The translations under genes and the position numbers were made by a program. Below, piece after piece: positions 48,801 through 55,090 of a stretch of DNA of 64,000 nucleotides. Location: positions 496,001-560,000 of the forward strand of contig BSBN01000763.1 of assembly GCA_027924645.1 (NCBI GenBank), read 5' to 3'. The notes beneath the pieces were generated by a model. That model made no database searches and was not told the DNA's origin. It saw nothing but the letters and a program-made list of their open reading frames with translations. Origin of the DNA: Cunninghamia lanceolata. Taxonomy: Eukaryota > Streptophyta > Pinopsida > Cupressales > Cupressaceae. Position 1 is the first letter of the stretch. Every line of letters starts with the position of its first letter.

Positions 48801-50599
48801 CTTGGATGCTTTTTAATGGAGCCTTCACATTTATTTAAGGTGTTTCTATCTATTCTTCATATGCTTCTTGATAGTCAAGACACTTTTAGAGAAGGCATCT
48901 CTCCCTCCTTTTGGATTTCAAAGCAGGCAAGTAAATAACCTTCCGTTATTTTTTTCTACTTTTGTCCTTCTGTAGTCTACAATATACCTTTGTGAACTTA
49001 CAAACTATTGCTCTGTAATATTTTTCTATTGTGTGTTTTATGTGACTTGAGAAATTTTGGTGTGTTTCATCTAACGTTTGTAAATATACAGGAAATGTAT
49101 CTGGTGGAAGTTGGGGTATTTCTTCAATTTTTGGAACTAGTGAGTCCCGTGCTTCTACTAAAGAGAATTCAGTGCACAAAACATATAATGACCCTGTTCA
49201 AAGTATGGATTCCATGTTTTCCACAATTCAGTTGAAGGAAGTAAGTTTGTAGAACATGTATATTTATTTGGATGCTTGAGTGTCTTCTAACACTATATAT
49301 TAATATTACTGTGTTTACTAATAAGTGTTGAACTTTGATGCTTTTATCAGCCACCTGCCATATTGAGACCTACTGAAGCACAAACAGAGGACGAGCTTGT
49401 TGAAATAACTGTGACGAAATTACTTCTGAGATCATATTACAATATTGTTAGAAAAAATATCCAGGATGCTGTACCTAAAGCTATCATGCACTTTCTGGTA
49501 ATCATTATATTTTAGAATTATGAGTTTATGCATGTCCATCAGTTCACTTGTTCTGCATCATTTCATCCATCTCATTGCATTGCAATAAGTCAATCTATGT
49601 GTATACATTTTGATCAAGCTCATTTGCTTGAGGTTTGAAATTTATATTAACCATTTTCCTGGAAATATCAACATACGGGTCAAATTTCTTTCACAACATT
49701 CATTTCTTCGCAAATAAATATCTTATGTTAAATTTGAAAATACTGTGGATTGTCTAATAGTACTTTTGCCATATGCAAATGCAATTTTTTTTGCTGAAGA
49801 CGAGGAAATGAGATTTGAGTCACTGGCTGAATCCTTTCTGGCTTTGTACTTAGGTACAAAATACGAAACGAGAATTGCATAGTGTCTTTATCCTGAAGCT
49901 ATACAGGTTTACCATCTCTTTGACCTCAATGAATGGAGATACTAGATTTTAGCATTTTGAGTTTTGAACTATGGTTTATTAACAATTTTTTTGGTGGAGC
50001 TTAATTGTAAGACAATTATATTTGCAGTGATAAGAATTTTGAAGATCTTTTGCAAGAGCAGGAGGATATAGCAATTAAGAGGAAACGCTGCAAGGACATC
50101 CTTAGGGTCCTAAAGCAAGCAGCACGGGTAAGTGCAATAGGCTATGGTTATGTTTTGAATTATAGTCTGTGAAAGGTATGTCATGCCACTAATTTAGTTG
50201 GGTATCACAATTCATTAACAGGCACATGGTTCTGATATTTATTACATTAAGAACGATCTAACAGTTCAATTTTATCTTCCTTCATTTGTATGGATTGGCA
50301 GCATACTATATTTGTATTACATAACTTGTCATATGGTTTTTGTATTTTCCATCCAGACGTTGGATGAGTTACCTCTCGACTCTGACATACCATCAAGTGC
50401 AACAGTTGATGCCACAGGCTTGCCTAGAGCTCAAGGATTTCAACCATCAATGTTTGCAATTGCAAGTGATGAATATGGTGCCTTTGGACATCAGTCTTCC
50501 AATATTCCTTATTTGGGCACAACAAAGAATGCGAAATCTCGGAAGTCTTCTCATTCAGGCGAGCAACCATCTTTTGTTCCACTCAAGCATTTTGGCTAA
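15091..50599 (+). CDS. DRP3: Dynamin-related protein 3 (DRP3-type), C-terminal 12 exons
   Basis: Exons: 15091-15200, 15406-15498, 16228-16320, 16472-16609, 16841-16927, 17073-17174, 17322-17364, 49092-49240, 49351-49497, 49854-49906, 50028-50127, 50357-50599 (stop included). All introns are GT-AG and phases join without a stop, giving about 451 residues. The first five exons encode the end of the dynamin middle/stalk domain ([76 protein letters not shown]). A Ser/Thr-rich linker with [12 protein letters not shown] follows, then the GTPase effector domain ([33 protein letters not shown]) and a variable tail. The match to Arabidopsis DRP3A/DRP3B is strong along the whole length. That family assembles on mitochondria and peroxisomes and drives their fission. 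There is no PH or proline-rich domain, as expected. The GTPase domain is not in the window. Intron 7 of the visible set is 31.7 kb long and full of retrotransposons. Assignment to DRP3A versus 3B is not possible from this sequence. Confidence 0.95.
15406..15498 (+). CDS. DRP3: DRP3 exon (stalk), 93 bp
   Basis: Phase 0. Begins [13 protein letters not shown] after gacag and ends ALFVPE before gtagag. Confidence 0.95.
16228..16320 (+). CDS. DRP3: DRP3 exon (stalk), 93 bp
   Basis: Phase 0. Reads [15 protein letters not shown] to DELVK, between tttgcag and gtagtc. Confidence 0.95.
16472..16609 (+). CDS. DRP3: DRP3 exon (stalk), 138 bp
   Basis: Phase 0. Contains [19 protein letters not shown] and ends IIEME before gtactg. 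Confidence 0.95.
16841..16927 (+). CDS. DRP3: DRP3 exon (end of stalk), 87 bp
   Basis: Phase 0. Reads [20 protein letters not shown] to RSSK; the acceptor is tgcttttcag. Confidence 0.95.
17073..17174 (+). CDS. DRP3: DRP3 exon (variable linker), 102 bp
   Basis: Phase 0, [15 protein letters not shown] to SDQA. Two donors are possible: gtgact after 17174 and gtgacc after 17209. Only the first keeps the frame of the next two exons, so it is chosen. Confidence 0.8.
17322..17364 (+). CDS. DRP3: DRP3 exon (linker), 43 bp
   Basis: Reads [14 protein letters not shown] and ends one base into a Gly codon at a consensus donor (gtaagt). That codon is completed by GA at 49092, 31.7 kb away. Confidence 0.82.
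18291..18307 (+). repeat. Poly-C tract, 17 bp
   Basis: An uninterrupted run of C in the DRP3 intron, followed by CCCACCCACCCCC-like sequence. Confidence 0.9.
18835..18906 (+). repeat. 31-bp tandem repeat, about 2.3 units
   Basis: Units begin GGTCGGCCCTAA, GGTCAGCCCCAA and GGTCAGCCCTG at 18835, 18866 and 18897. Confidence 0.75.
18950..19490 (+). repeat. Diverged tandem repeat family (left part)
   Basis: The block CTTAGAGGTG-TTGTGTGCTTTGT followed by CCTTGCCTAGTGATT and CAATGTAAGT recurs at about 18991, 19109 and 19421, with GGCATATC and CACTATAATATC blocks between. The family resumes after the TR-GAG element at 22518-22860, showing that the element split a pre-existing array. Confidence 0.75.
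19486..19490 (+). other. TSD (TAAAA), left
   Basis: TAAAA flanks the 5' LTR and recurs at 22513-22517 directly after the 3' LTR. Confidence 0.88.
19491..19742 (+). repeat. 5' LTR of TR-GAG (252 bp)
   Basis: Starts TATTATGATAAATTAGC and ends TTCTGTAACA. A TATA box (CTATAAAG) lies near 19668 and AATAAA near 19715. The start is TA rather than the canonical TG, but the TSD, PBS and polypurine tract fix the ends. Confidence 0.92.
19743..19754 (+). other. Primer-binding site of TR-GAG
   Basis: TGGTATCAAAGC immediately follows the LTR, one mismatch from the initiator-Met tRNA PBS. Confidence 0.88.
19755..21266 (+). other. TR-GAG leader, about 1.5 kb
   Basis: No recognised protein. GC content is higher than in the flanks, and the sequence is rich in CTG, TTC and TTTTCTG words. 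Open frames exist on both strands (for example 20118-20357 on the - strand and 20426-20779 on the + strand) but have no family signature. Confidence 0.6.
21267..22115 (+). pseudogene. Ty1/copia gag (UBN2-type) with one internal stop
   Basis: The frame starts [20 protein letters not shown] and contains [19 protein letters not shown] and other blocks typical of the copia gag polypeptide (UBN2/Retrotran_gag family). An in-frame TAG at 21933-21935 follows PNQP. The same frame then continues through a Ser/Gln-rich linker to a CCHC zinc knuckle ([14 protein letters not shown], about 21995-22036) and ends at TAG 22113-22115. A single C-to-T change (CAG to TAG) would explain the stop. Apart from it the gag is intact, about 280 residues. 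Confidence 0.9.
22251..22260 (+). other. Polypurine tract of TR-GAG
   Basis: TAAGGGGGGG abuts the 3' LTR and would prime plus-strand DNA synthesis. Confidence 0.85.
22261..22512 (+). repeat. 3' LTR of TR-GAG (252 bp)
   Basis: Same length as the 5' LTR with five substitutions. It is followed by TAAAA. Confidence 0.93.
22518..22860 (+). repeat. Diverged tandem repeat family (right part)
   Basis: Continues the array seen at 18950-19490 (TTGGCATATC, CCACTATAATATC, TTTGTGTGTCC-TTTGCC-TTTGATTATTTCC), interrupted by the TR-GAG insertion. Confidence 0.7.
22861..24179. other. Intron sequence with no recognised feature
   Basis: I see no gene, bounded element or strong repeat. It becomes AT-rich and purine-rich toward the right. 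Confidence 0.5.
24180..24206. repeat. (AT)n microsatellite
   Basis: About 13 AT units. Confidence 0.9.
24504..24670. repeat. Near-perfect 167-bp palindrome
   Basis: The left arm (from 24504, TGTTTGTCGTTTCC, then TTTTGTAGGGCACC, then CCATATGCACACATAC) is the reverse complement of the right arm ending ACGACAAACA at 24670, over about 63 bp with two mismatches in the GGGCACCC part. The loop carries ACAT/ATGT microsatellite and a short purine-rich spacer. There is no coding content; open frames on both strands are mirror artefacts. Confidence 0.88.
24785..24880. repeat. (AC)-(AT)n-(GT) microsatellite palindrome
   Basis: Roughly 33 AT units (24799-24865) are flanked by ACACACACACTT on the left and AAGTGTGTGTTTG on the right, so the whole is self-complementary. 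Confidence 0.9.
25019..26940 (+). pseudogene. Tat-type gag relic
   Basis: Open pieces at 25019-25270, 25273-25701, 26126-26458 and 26638-26940 follow each other with frame changes. The first part is Gln/Asn-rich. The capsid-like part contains [18 protein letters not shown] and [15 protein letters not shown], blocks typical of Ty3/gypsy gag. No clear zinc knuckle is seen. Confidence 0.8.
27360..28075 (+). pseudogene. Tat-type aspartic protease relic
   Basis: [20 protein letters not shown] and [11 protein letters not shown] precede the active-site segment [20 protein letters not shown] (about 27685-27750), then [13 protein letters not shown] and [11 protein letters not shown] frame change lies after SRLLASA near 27790. 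The active-site triplet reads D-F-G rather than the usual D-S/T-G. Confidence 0.85.
28180..28480 (+). pseudogene. Extra archaeal-type RNase H domain (aRNH), between protease and RT
   Basis: [20 protein letters not shown] carries the first catalytic Asp. [20 protein letters not shown] matches the second motif, but the expected Glu before Tyr is Lys here. [11 protein letters not shown] holds the third acidic position. The domain lies upstream of RT, not next to integrase. The changed Glu suggests the domain is dead in this copy. Confidence 0.82.
28560..29640 (+). pseudogene. Tat-type reverse transcriptase relic
   Basis: Motifs in order: [61 protein letters not shown], the catalytic [11 protein letters not shown] and NPKKCIFGV. 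At least five in-frame stops interrupt it. Confidence 0.9.
29640..29800 (+). pseudogene. Remnant of Ty3-type RNase H
   Basis: [20 protein letters not shown] and AYVPHTIV match the middle of the retroviral-type RNase H next to RT. The flanking parts are deleted. Confidence 0.7.
29815..30695 (+). pseudogene. Tat-type integrase relic
   Basis: The core is recognisable: [17 protein letters not shown] (first Asp), [14 protein letters not shown] (second Asp) and [20 protein letters not shown] (Glu). The C-terminal part at 30213-30695 is an uninterrupted 160-codon frame with [26 protein letters not shown] and [14 protein letters not shown]. Frame breaks separate it from the core, and the N-terminal zinc domain is missing. 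Confidence 0.9.
30896..32856 (+). repeat. 3' LTR of the Tat-type element (1,961 bp)
   Basis: Starts TGTTGGGACTCC and ends GGGACCCAACA, so the outer seven bases are inverted repeats. A TATA box (GCTATAAATAG) is at about 31849. It follows the integrase end by 200 bp. I could not find a good polypurine tract before it, which leaves the left border slightly uncertain. Its 5' part (to about 31230) is related to 40930-41240 in the giant solo LTR. Confidence 0.72.
31137..31230. repeat. Hairpin in the Tat LTR
   Basis: Arms 31137-31168 and 31198-31230 pair over about 32 bp with one bulged base, with a 29-base loop. A hairpin at the equivalent place occurs in the solo LTR at 41185-41237. Confidence 0.88.
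32857..33223. other. Intron sequence between two elements
   Basis: No recognised content. Confidence 0.5.
33229..34288 (+). mobile_element. Solo LTR, 1,060 bp, Ty3/gypsy type
   Basis: Starts TGTCATGCCCTC and ends GGGACATTACA. It is flanked by perfect 5 bp duplications AATAA (33224-33228 and 34289-34293). The ends resemble those of the LTR at 37290-38593. No internal element sequence is present, so this is the product of LTR-LTR recombination. A block of GGATGGCCC repeats occurs at about 33842-34010. Confidence 0.88.
33842..34010 (+). repeat. GGATGGCCC-rich short repeats inside the solo LTR
   Basis: GGATGGCCCTTT, GGATGGCCCTCT, GGATGGCCCTCT and GGATGGCCCCCT recur at irregular spacing with TTGATCAA(A/G)GAGGA between them. 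Confidence 0.7.
34252..35743 (-). pseudogene. LINE ORF1-like relic (DUF4283 and zinc knuckle)
   Basis: Read from 35743 leftwards: an N-terminal Ser/Lys-rich part ([12 protein letters not shown]), a DUF4283-like domain with [20 protein letters not shown] and [16 protein letters not shown], then [19 protein letters not shown], a zinc knuckle [14 protein letters not shown] (about 34960-35000), TWW, and a C-terminal [14 protein letters not shown] near 34580. This order is that of ORF1 of plant LINE elements and related DUF4283 proteins. Stops and frame changes make it a relic. The endonuclease/RT ORF2 expected further left is not visible; the solo LTR begins there. Confidence 0.75.
35783..36721 (+). 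pseudogene. Second LINE ORF1-like relic, opposite orientation
   Basis: The frame at 36488-36721 begins [13 protein letters not shown] and has [20 protein letters not shown], a CCHC zinc knuckle ([14 protein letters not shown]), and ATWW. This is the same arrangement as the - strand relic but clearly a different sequence. A Gly/Pro-rich open frame at 35783-36040 precedes it. The two relics point away from each other from a centre near 35760. Confidence 0.65.
36722..37284 (+). other. No recognised gene
   Basis: Probably the 3' remainder of the LINE relic. AATTAATATAATGGG near 37268 could be its degraded tail. Confidence 0.4.
37285..37289 (+). other. TSD (AGGAC), left
   Basis: AGGAC before the 5' LTR matches AGGAC at 47279-47283 after the 3' LTR. 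Confidence 0.9.
37290..38593 (+). repeat. 5' LTR of the gag-protease gypsy element (1,304 bp)
   Basis: TGTAATGTCCCC to GGGACATTACA. The TATA-like GTATATATAC is at about 37791. Confidence 0.92.
38596..38607 (+). other. Primer-binding site (initiator-Met tRNA type)
   Basis: TGGTATCAGAGC, two bases after the 5' LTR. Confidence 0.9.
38637..40407 (+). pseudogene. Ty3/gypsy gag-protease, frame-broken
   Basis: A possible start is ATG at 38637, in a frame that stops near 38756. The main gag frame runs 38789-39463 with a TGA near 39004 (ARAW-type capsid motif [21 protein letters not shown]). After a shift near 39410 it continues in 39358-40407 with the zinc knuckle [14 protein letters not shown] (CX2CX7HXC variant, common in plant gypsy gag) and the protease site [13 protein letters not shown], followed by [13 protein letters not shown]. 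The last 349-codon frame is intact, so protease may have stayed open longer than the rest. Confidence 0.88.
40521..40817 (+). pseudogene. Unidentified open frame, left half, split by solo LTR
   Basis: An acidic frame beginning [13 protein letters not shown], located where RT would be expected. No family recognised. At 40817 it is cut by the giant solo LTR. On the far side the same reading frame resumes at 44888 ([12 protein letters not shown]) and stays open to 45037. That supports the TSD and shows that the insertion hit an open frame. Confidence 0.6.
40813..40817 (+). other. TSD (CGTTG), left
   Basis: CGTTG before the solo LTR is repeated at 44883-44887 directly after it. Confidence 0.88.
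40930..41240 (+). repeat. Segment related to the Tat LTR 5' region
   Basis: Shared words with 31015-31230 include TTGACTAAGTCT, TCTAGAAT, TCAAACATCCTG and AAGTATAAGAAA. Within this copy a piece of about 48 bp (GTAGCCTGATATCCTGAAAA) is duplicated in tandem at about 41025 and 41072. Confidence 0.75.
41185..41237. repeat. Hairpin in the solo LTR
   Basis: A 16 bp perfect stem (GTATATTGAAAAATAT at 41185-41200 with its complement at 41222-41237) with a 21-base loop, placed like the hairpin at 31137-31230. Confidence 0.88.
41285..43008. repeat. Array of facing GGCGC / GCGCC half-site pairs
   Basis: Left half-sites (TTAGGCGC-like) occur near 41287, 41337, 41511, 41643, 41843, 41983, 42053, 42119, 42248, 42434, 42596, 42662, 42813 and 42968. 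Each has a right half-site (GCGCCTTA-like) about 33 bp later (for example 41537, 41678, 41877, 42018, 42086, 42152, 42280, 42469, 42696, 42843, 43001). Extra unpaired sites are at 41411, 41728, 42318 and 42511. The exact palindrome GGCGCC appears 12 times. The DNA between half-sites is pyrimidine/A-rich and poorly conserved. There is no continuous frame. It looks like a strongly degenerated tandem repeat in which only the half-sites are kept. Confidence 0.82.
44016..44024 (+). promoter_or_regulatory. TATA box of the giant LTR
   Basis: TATATAAAG, about 76 bp before AATAAA. It is the best candidate for the LTR core promoter. Confidence 0.65.
44919..45851 (+). CDS. 310-codon open frame of unknown function before the 3' LTR
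   Basis: Uninterrupted frame beginning [13 protein letters not shown], rich in Leu, Ile, Val, Trp, Cys and His. One strongly hydrophobic stretch near the C-terminus (about residues 262-285, [15 protein letters not shown]) could be a membrane segment. The position, between the protein-coding part and the 3' LTR, is where plant retroelements sometimes carry env-like or captured frames. I recognise no family. Neighbouring frames are also unusually open here, so low stop-codon density from base composition is an alternative explanation. Confidence 0.35.
   Translation: MVWCDPIITCLHLRLPMFAYKSALEECTSKVWMIPAPRYDTDFISTLEVLGFVIQLACDVGVGGMHDATDIFALALEIVLHIWRVGAIAWCTDFILIALGWVLYHLFITGGWHLNDTLSFYVIRGIVDSHIEIVLSWELAVLVYTSHLGGVDPHFMVLVLRLCDERSTDVGGWIEDSVARYLLLFMIDRCGDRLVWDPSGGMFDIPLHWSVDELSHISNECIRVAQRGFGDLWLCFKDHILHHMLFESLDWTCYCFSRSGILGALVVMALVVASIFYGGWCLVGLEGARFQLWESTLHCILPFFLEECNH
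45958..45969 (+). other. Polypurine tract of the gypsy element
   Basis: GAGAAGGGAGGA immediately before the 3' LTR. Confidence 0.75.
45971..47278 (+). repeat. 3' LTR of the gag-protease gypsy element (1,308 bp)
   Basis: Begins TTTAATGTCCCC (the terminal TG has become TT) and ends GGGACATTACA, followed by AGGAC. It is colinear with 37290-38593 over its whole length. Confidence 0.92.
47284..49091 (+). other. Last part of the 31.7 kb intron
   Basis: AT-rich, no recognised element or gene. It ends in the acceptor AATATACAG at 49091. Confidence 0.6.
49092..49240 (+). CDS. DRP3: DRP3 exon (linker), 149 bp
   Basis: Completes a Gly codon with 17364, then [17 protein letters not shown] to FSTIQLKE; donor gtaagt. 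The WGI-SIF block is conserved in plant DRP3 proteins. Confidence 0.93.
49351..49497 (+). CDS. DRP3: DRP3 exon (start of GTPase effector domain), 147 bp
   Basis: [19 protein letters not shown], then [18 protein letters not shown] and VPKAIMHFL. Confidence 0.96.
49854..49906 (+). CDS. DRP3: DRP3 exon (GTPase effector domain), 53 bp
   Basis: [17 protein letters not shown], ending two bases into a Ser codon. Confidence 0.93.
50028..50127 (+). CDS. DRP3: DRP3 exon (GTPase effector domain), 100 bp
   Basis: [20 protein letters not shown] to LKQAAR; donor gtaagt. Confidence 0.94.
50357..50599 (+). CDS. DRP3: DRP3 last exon, 243 bp with stop
   Basis: [14 protein letters not shown], then a Ser-rich variable tail to the TAA at 50597-50599. 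Confidence 0.93.
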   Translation, partial: TLDELPLDSDIPSSATVDATGLPRAQGFQPSMFAIASDEYGAFGHQSSNIPYLGTTKNAKSRKSSHSGEQPSFVPLKHFG

Positions 50600-51506
50600 G
50601 GGTGGGGGGGACTCTGTTTGAGTTCTGGAGCAGGTTATCCCACTGCCAATCTGTGAGCCTTTAAAAAATTTGTTATTTAGTAGTTCTAGTTAATATTGAA
50701 TTCGTGTTTAGTTGACATTATTAAGATTAGTTTTCTAAGCTCTTGCAATCTGGTTTAGAAAGGAGGATGCCAGATTAATTTCAAGATGTTAATGTGTACC
50801 TATGTTCTCACTGTTATTTTTTGAAGTTCATTGGCTCTCTCATCTGTACAGATTGGTAAAGATGACTGGAAATTTGAAGTATAAATAAGCACAGTGGTTA
50901 TTCGTAATTCGTTGACATTCTAGCCAGATTTTCATGCAGCTAGGATCTAGTTAGTTTTTTGGCTTACAGTTTGGGCCTTATTGTGGATTGAAGATTCAAG
51001 GGTAATTAAATGAAAGTCTCTTGATGGTTTAACCTTACGCTTTGTGAATTTATATTGGGGAAATGTTTGTTTTTTAATACTTATTAAAAATTAACTCAAT
51101 TATTTCAAAATGACGACTACCTGCTCTTACCATAATAGCAAAAATCTTTCTTGGCAATAACTTGGCAAACCAAAAGATAAAGATTTTTTCAAAAAATTGG
51201 GAATCCAAAAAATGCAGAAAAAAGTGAAAAAACTGCTATTTTTTTTTTAATTTAAAGGCAATTTAATTACTAATTGCATAGAGATAAAGAAAGTGAAGAG
51301 AAATGAGAGTTTACACCATGAATATTTGAATATATTTTTTTCATTAATTTTCAAATCATTGATTACATTACACAATCCATAGTTATATAGTATGAGTATT
51401 CATTACTATATAGTAACATGCAGCAAGTACATAGTTCGACTTTGAAGTACAAAATAACAAAAAATGGTGTGAGCAAATGACTCTTGCTGCTGCAAAGTAT
51501 GCTACA
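50600..51506 (+). other. DRP3 3' UTR and downstream spacer
   Basis: The 3' UTR starts GGGTGGGGGGGAC. No canonical AATAAA was singled out; TATAAATAAGC near 50880 is a possible poly(A) signal. From about 51060 the sequence is AT-rich spacer. Confidence 0.5.
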
Positions 51507-52440
51507 CTAGAGTACTACGAGTCCTGCTGATGGAGCTCTGGAGGTATAACGTCTCCTAATTTGATCAATCTCGGCTTCTCTCAAAATATCAAAATCTTTC
51601 TCATCCAAAACTAGCTCCTAACCATTAGCGATCCATTCAGAATTTGGATCAGTCTCATCAAAGGTCAATCGACTAATCTTCCTTGATGCTACTAGATGTT
51701 GTCAAGTTGAATTCATACATTAGCAGTTTACACAAAATAAGTTATACAAAAATAGGAATTTAACTTTGGAAAATAAATGAAAACAACAACTATAATTTAT
51801 AAGTAAATATCAATTGCAACTTATTTATCCTCAAGTTTTCTTTAACTTGAGGTGAAAGTTGTGGTGAACAAACACCAAATCAGTCTTGTTGCGTCAAATA
51901 GTTAGGTTTCTTGGAATGTCTATTCAAACACACTCTAAGTACACTCACAAGTGGATGAATTGCATGACTAGCTCAAAAAATGCATCACTATCCATTGAAA
52001 GTTTTTGGCTTCCTTACCAACAAAGTCCGACCATTGTGTTGAAAAAACACAAAAGTTATCAAGATTTGGTCATCTACTATTTAGCCAAAACATGCATCTG
52101 AATAGACCCTCCACGACGTCTGCAGCATCTTGAAAGGAGGCAGTATAGAACAACAATGGATTCAAATAATATTTAGCAACATGGAGAGGAGAATGCATTT
52201 GGCAATATCTCTCACAACGACATGTACTTTCCCTGTCATTCTCCATTCTAGTTCTAATCACCTCCTTTCCACTATCCATGGCCTTATATAAATAGCCCAC
52301 AGGAGATTTCTACCCCTCAGAAAATTGGATAACCTTCTCTATCTCATCTCAAAAACTTGTAGAGAAAACGTAGTCTGCCATAGTTCCGCCATCCATCTAA
52401 TTAGGAAAGCTACACTGCATTTGTTTCAAATAAATCTCCT
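51507..52440 (-). pseudogene. hAT-type transposase/DUF659 relic, C-terminal
   Basis: The - strand frame at 52070-52300 reads GYLYKAMDSGKEVIR, then MHSPLHVAKYYLNP and EGLFRCM, matching the conserved region of plant hAT-like proteins. Further along, DLVFVHHNFHLKLK near 51860 matches the dimerisation end, and ETDPNSEWI near 51650 the acidic tail. Stops and frame breaks are present. The N-terminal BED finger and catalytic parts are not seen. Confidence 0.82.
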
Positions 52441-54740
52441 CACTTCGCCAAAGAAAAATAAATAAATTCATTGTGATTTGTTTGAACCAAAGTTACTTCA
52501 CAACCAAATTTATAGGAAAAAAATTTAATCCTGTCCATTGAAAAATGGACTATTTTGGAAATCTTTTTAAAATAGACAAAATTTTGCCAAAAATCATTTA
52601 AAATCTAGCTATGTTAAAAATTGCACAATTGTTAAAAACATACTATTGACGGACTATTCAAAATCCATGAAAAACTAGCCGAAACTCGTGAAAAAATTAT
52701 ATGAAATCTGCTCTAAATCGCGAAGGGAATTTGCAGTTGCGGCTTATTGTCGATTTAACCCATGTACCCATGCGGCTGCATAAATGGATTTACTGCTTAA
52801 ATTTGAGGAGCATGGGTGACCCCATGCAAATTTTAAATTATGCATAAAGGATAATTTAGAATCTTTCCCTATTATGTGGAACAGCTACATTTTAGGAATC
52901 GAAAATATGCTGTGAAAAAGGGGGGCCTGAAATTATCTAGCAAATGAAAAATATGCCATGTCGCTGTATATATTTCCTTCCCTCTTTTTTTTTTTCATTT
53001 TCTTTTAAATCTTATTCCCTAAATTTTCTATATTAATAAATAATTCTTTATTGATAATTTGTTTTTGTTTTTTTTATATAATAAAAAACTACAATTTAAG
53101 ATAAAATAAATTTTTCATGGGATCACTAGCTCCACAAATATCTCAAAAAATTGAGCAGTGGCTGATAGCTAAAATAAGCTAAGCAGCAGCATGGAGTCCT
53201 GCCTAGCAGTAAAAACTCTATGAAAAAGCCTCCGCTCATGTTTTTTTACCAAAAAAATTGGTCAAAATCGTGGAATGGAAAAAATCGTGCTCTTAGCCAA
53301 GCAACGATTGCTCGCGATTCTCTGACGATTATTACAATTATGGTTCTTACAATAATGTTCTTTGCTCATACAATTACATGGTGGAGTTAAATTAAAAGGG
53401 GGCTAAATATGTAATCATGTCACTGGTCCAGTGTTCACTCGTGAGTATGATGGATTGTCATATTTTCTATGGCAGGATTCCATTCTAGCTGTGTTTTGCC
53501 AGACTCAAATGATGTAAATAAAAAGGGATGCCTGGAGCAAATTTTTGTTGGGTACGTGTGTGAAGCCAACTCGTTGTAACGGCTGCCTCTTTGTAACGGC
53601 AGCATCTTCTTGTTCTTGTAACTGTTGCCTCCTTTCTATTCTTGGCCGGGTGGTTGAAGATGTATGCAGAGTATTGGCTTTTTGTCGCCGTAGCAGCTAT
53701 TTGCTGGCTGGATGTAAGGTGTTAAAACACAGTTAAATAAAAGAGAGATTCTCTATTGGTGAACCACTTTAAATCTTCGTGTCTTCTGTTTTGTTCTAGT
53801 GTGCTCTGTATTTATTTTCTGCCACTTTCATTGTCTGTATATTACGGTAGGATAGATAGCTCTTGGCTTGTCATCTAAGCAGAAAGGAAGTTTGTAAAAC
53901 ATGGTGTAAACCTTCAAAGGGGTGCATTTCAAGCACACTTAAAGAAGATTTACAGCAGAAATTTGATTAGTAAATTGAATATGCCCTTGATGGTCTGCCC
54001 TTCAAGTATTAACATATAATTTGACTTACTAGATGCCAATAGAGAAGTATCAAAACCTTTGAGCTATACCTCACCAGTAATATTATCACTATGCACGGTG
54101 ATTATTCTTTTACAAGACCTAGGTTAGTAATACAGTCATGGATGGAGGGTTCAATTATGAACTATCCAACCATGCAACTTTAATATAATATTCTCACAAA
54201 ATTTATATAGCAAAATTAAATTACACCAGAAATGAACAGAACAATAAATTTATTGATTCACAGTTTGAATTACATCAATGAATTCTGCTACAAAGGCTTA
54301 TAATTAGATTGAGATCTCAATCTTCAATTACAATGAATTACGAGCACAATCCATCTGTGGTTACTGAAAACATCATCTAAGCAGATATACAATAAATGAC
54401 GCTCCATTATCTACCAAACTTCAAAAATGCTGAATGATATTTTATAGTAAGTGCAAACAAGGGTAAGATGTTATGACGCTGACCAGAAGTGTGATGCAAT
54501 ACACAATGTGCATTAGATATGGAAATGTGTAGGAACTGCCTAAGAAGAATGTGATCAAATGTAAGTATACTAGCAATCGCACCTTAGCGTGCAATGGGTA
54601 TGCCGAGAATGGATGTGGGAAGGATTTCAGACATAATTACAAGTATTATTTTGCATAAGGTTAGATTTAAAGTATACGTAGTTTTGAACATTGAGTTGCC
54701 AAGAGCAATAAACAGGGGGCATATTTGTAATAGTAAAGAG
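52441..54740. other. No recognised gene
   Basis: AT-rich DNA without a family match. The segment 53470-53840 has mixed sequence with TTAAATAAAAGAGAGATTC and could be an LTR remnant, but no ends or TSD were found. Confidence 0.4.
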
Positions 54741-55090
54741 TTTTTTGGGTCCATTTTTCTATTGTCATCCATCATTAGAACATTGAAATCATTTATTAAT
54801 GTGGTGTTGTTTTGTAGTGGAAATGAAATGTGGAGTAAAATAAACATATACATGGTGGAAATAAAAGTTTTTTGTGAATAAAAGGATAAAGCTCCATAGG
54901 TGAATTAACAAATGGGTGGAAATAAAAGAGTATACATAATATATGCATTTTTTTTGGGTCCATTTTGAGTTGTTGATTCCCGCTCATTATTTGAACATTG
55001 AAACTGTGTAATGATGTGTGGTGTTGTTCTGTAGTGGAAATGAAATGGAGTAAAATAAACATGTATACATGGTGGAAATAACTTAGGACT
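54741..55090 (+). repeat. Tandem duplication, period about 209 bp
   Basis: Both copies run from TTTTTTGGGTCCATTTT through GTGGTGTTGTT and GTAGTGGAAATGAAATG to ACATGGTGGAAATAA, at 54741 and 54950. Confidence 0.8.

Larger units (their letters stand above)
17365..49091 (+). other. 31,727-bp DRP3 intron packed with retroelements
   Basis: Donor gtaagt at 17365 and acceptor ...tacag at 49091. The phase and the conserved linker motif on both sides (exon ending APG, next exon [14 protein letters not shown]) show that the two exon clusters are one gene. About 24 kb of the intron can be assigned to named elements listed separately. Confidence 0.9.

Noticed and set aside
49092..50599. A separate small gene at 49-50.6 kb
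   Set aside because: It starts with an acceptor in phase 1 and continues the same protein as the exons at 15-17 kb; no independent start codon or promoter is needed.
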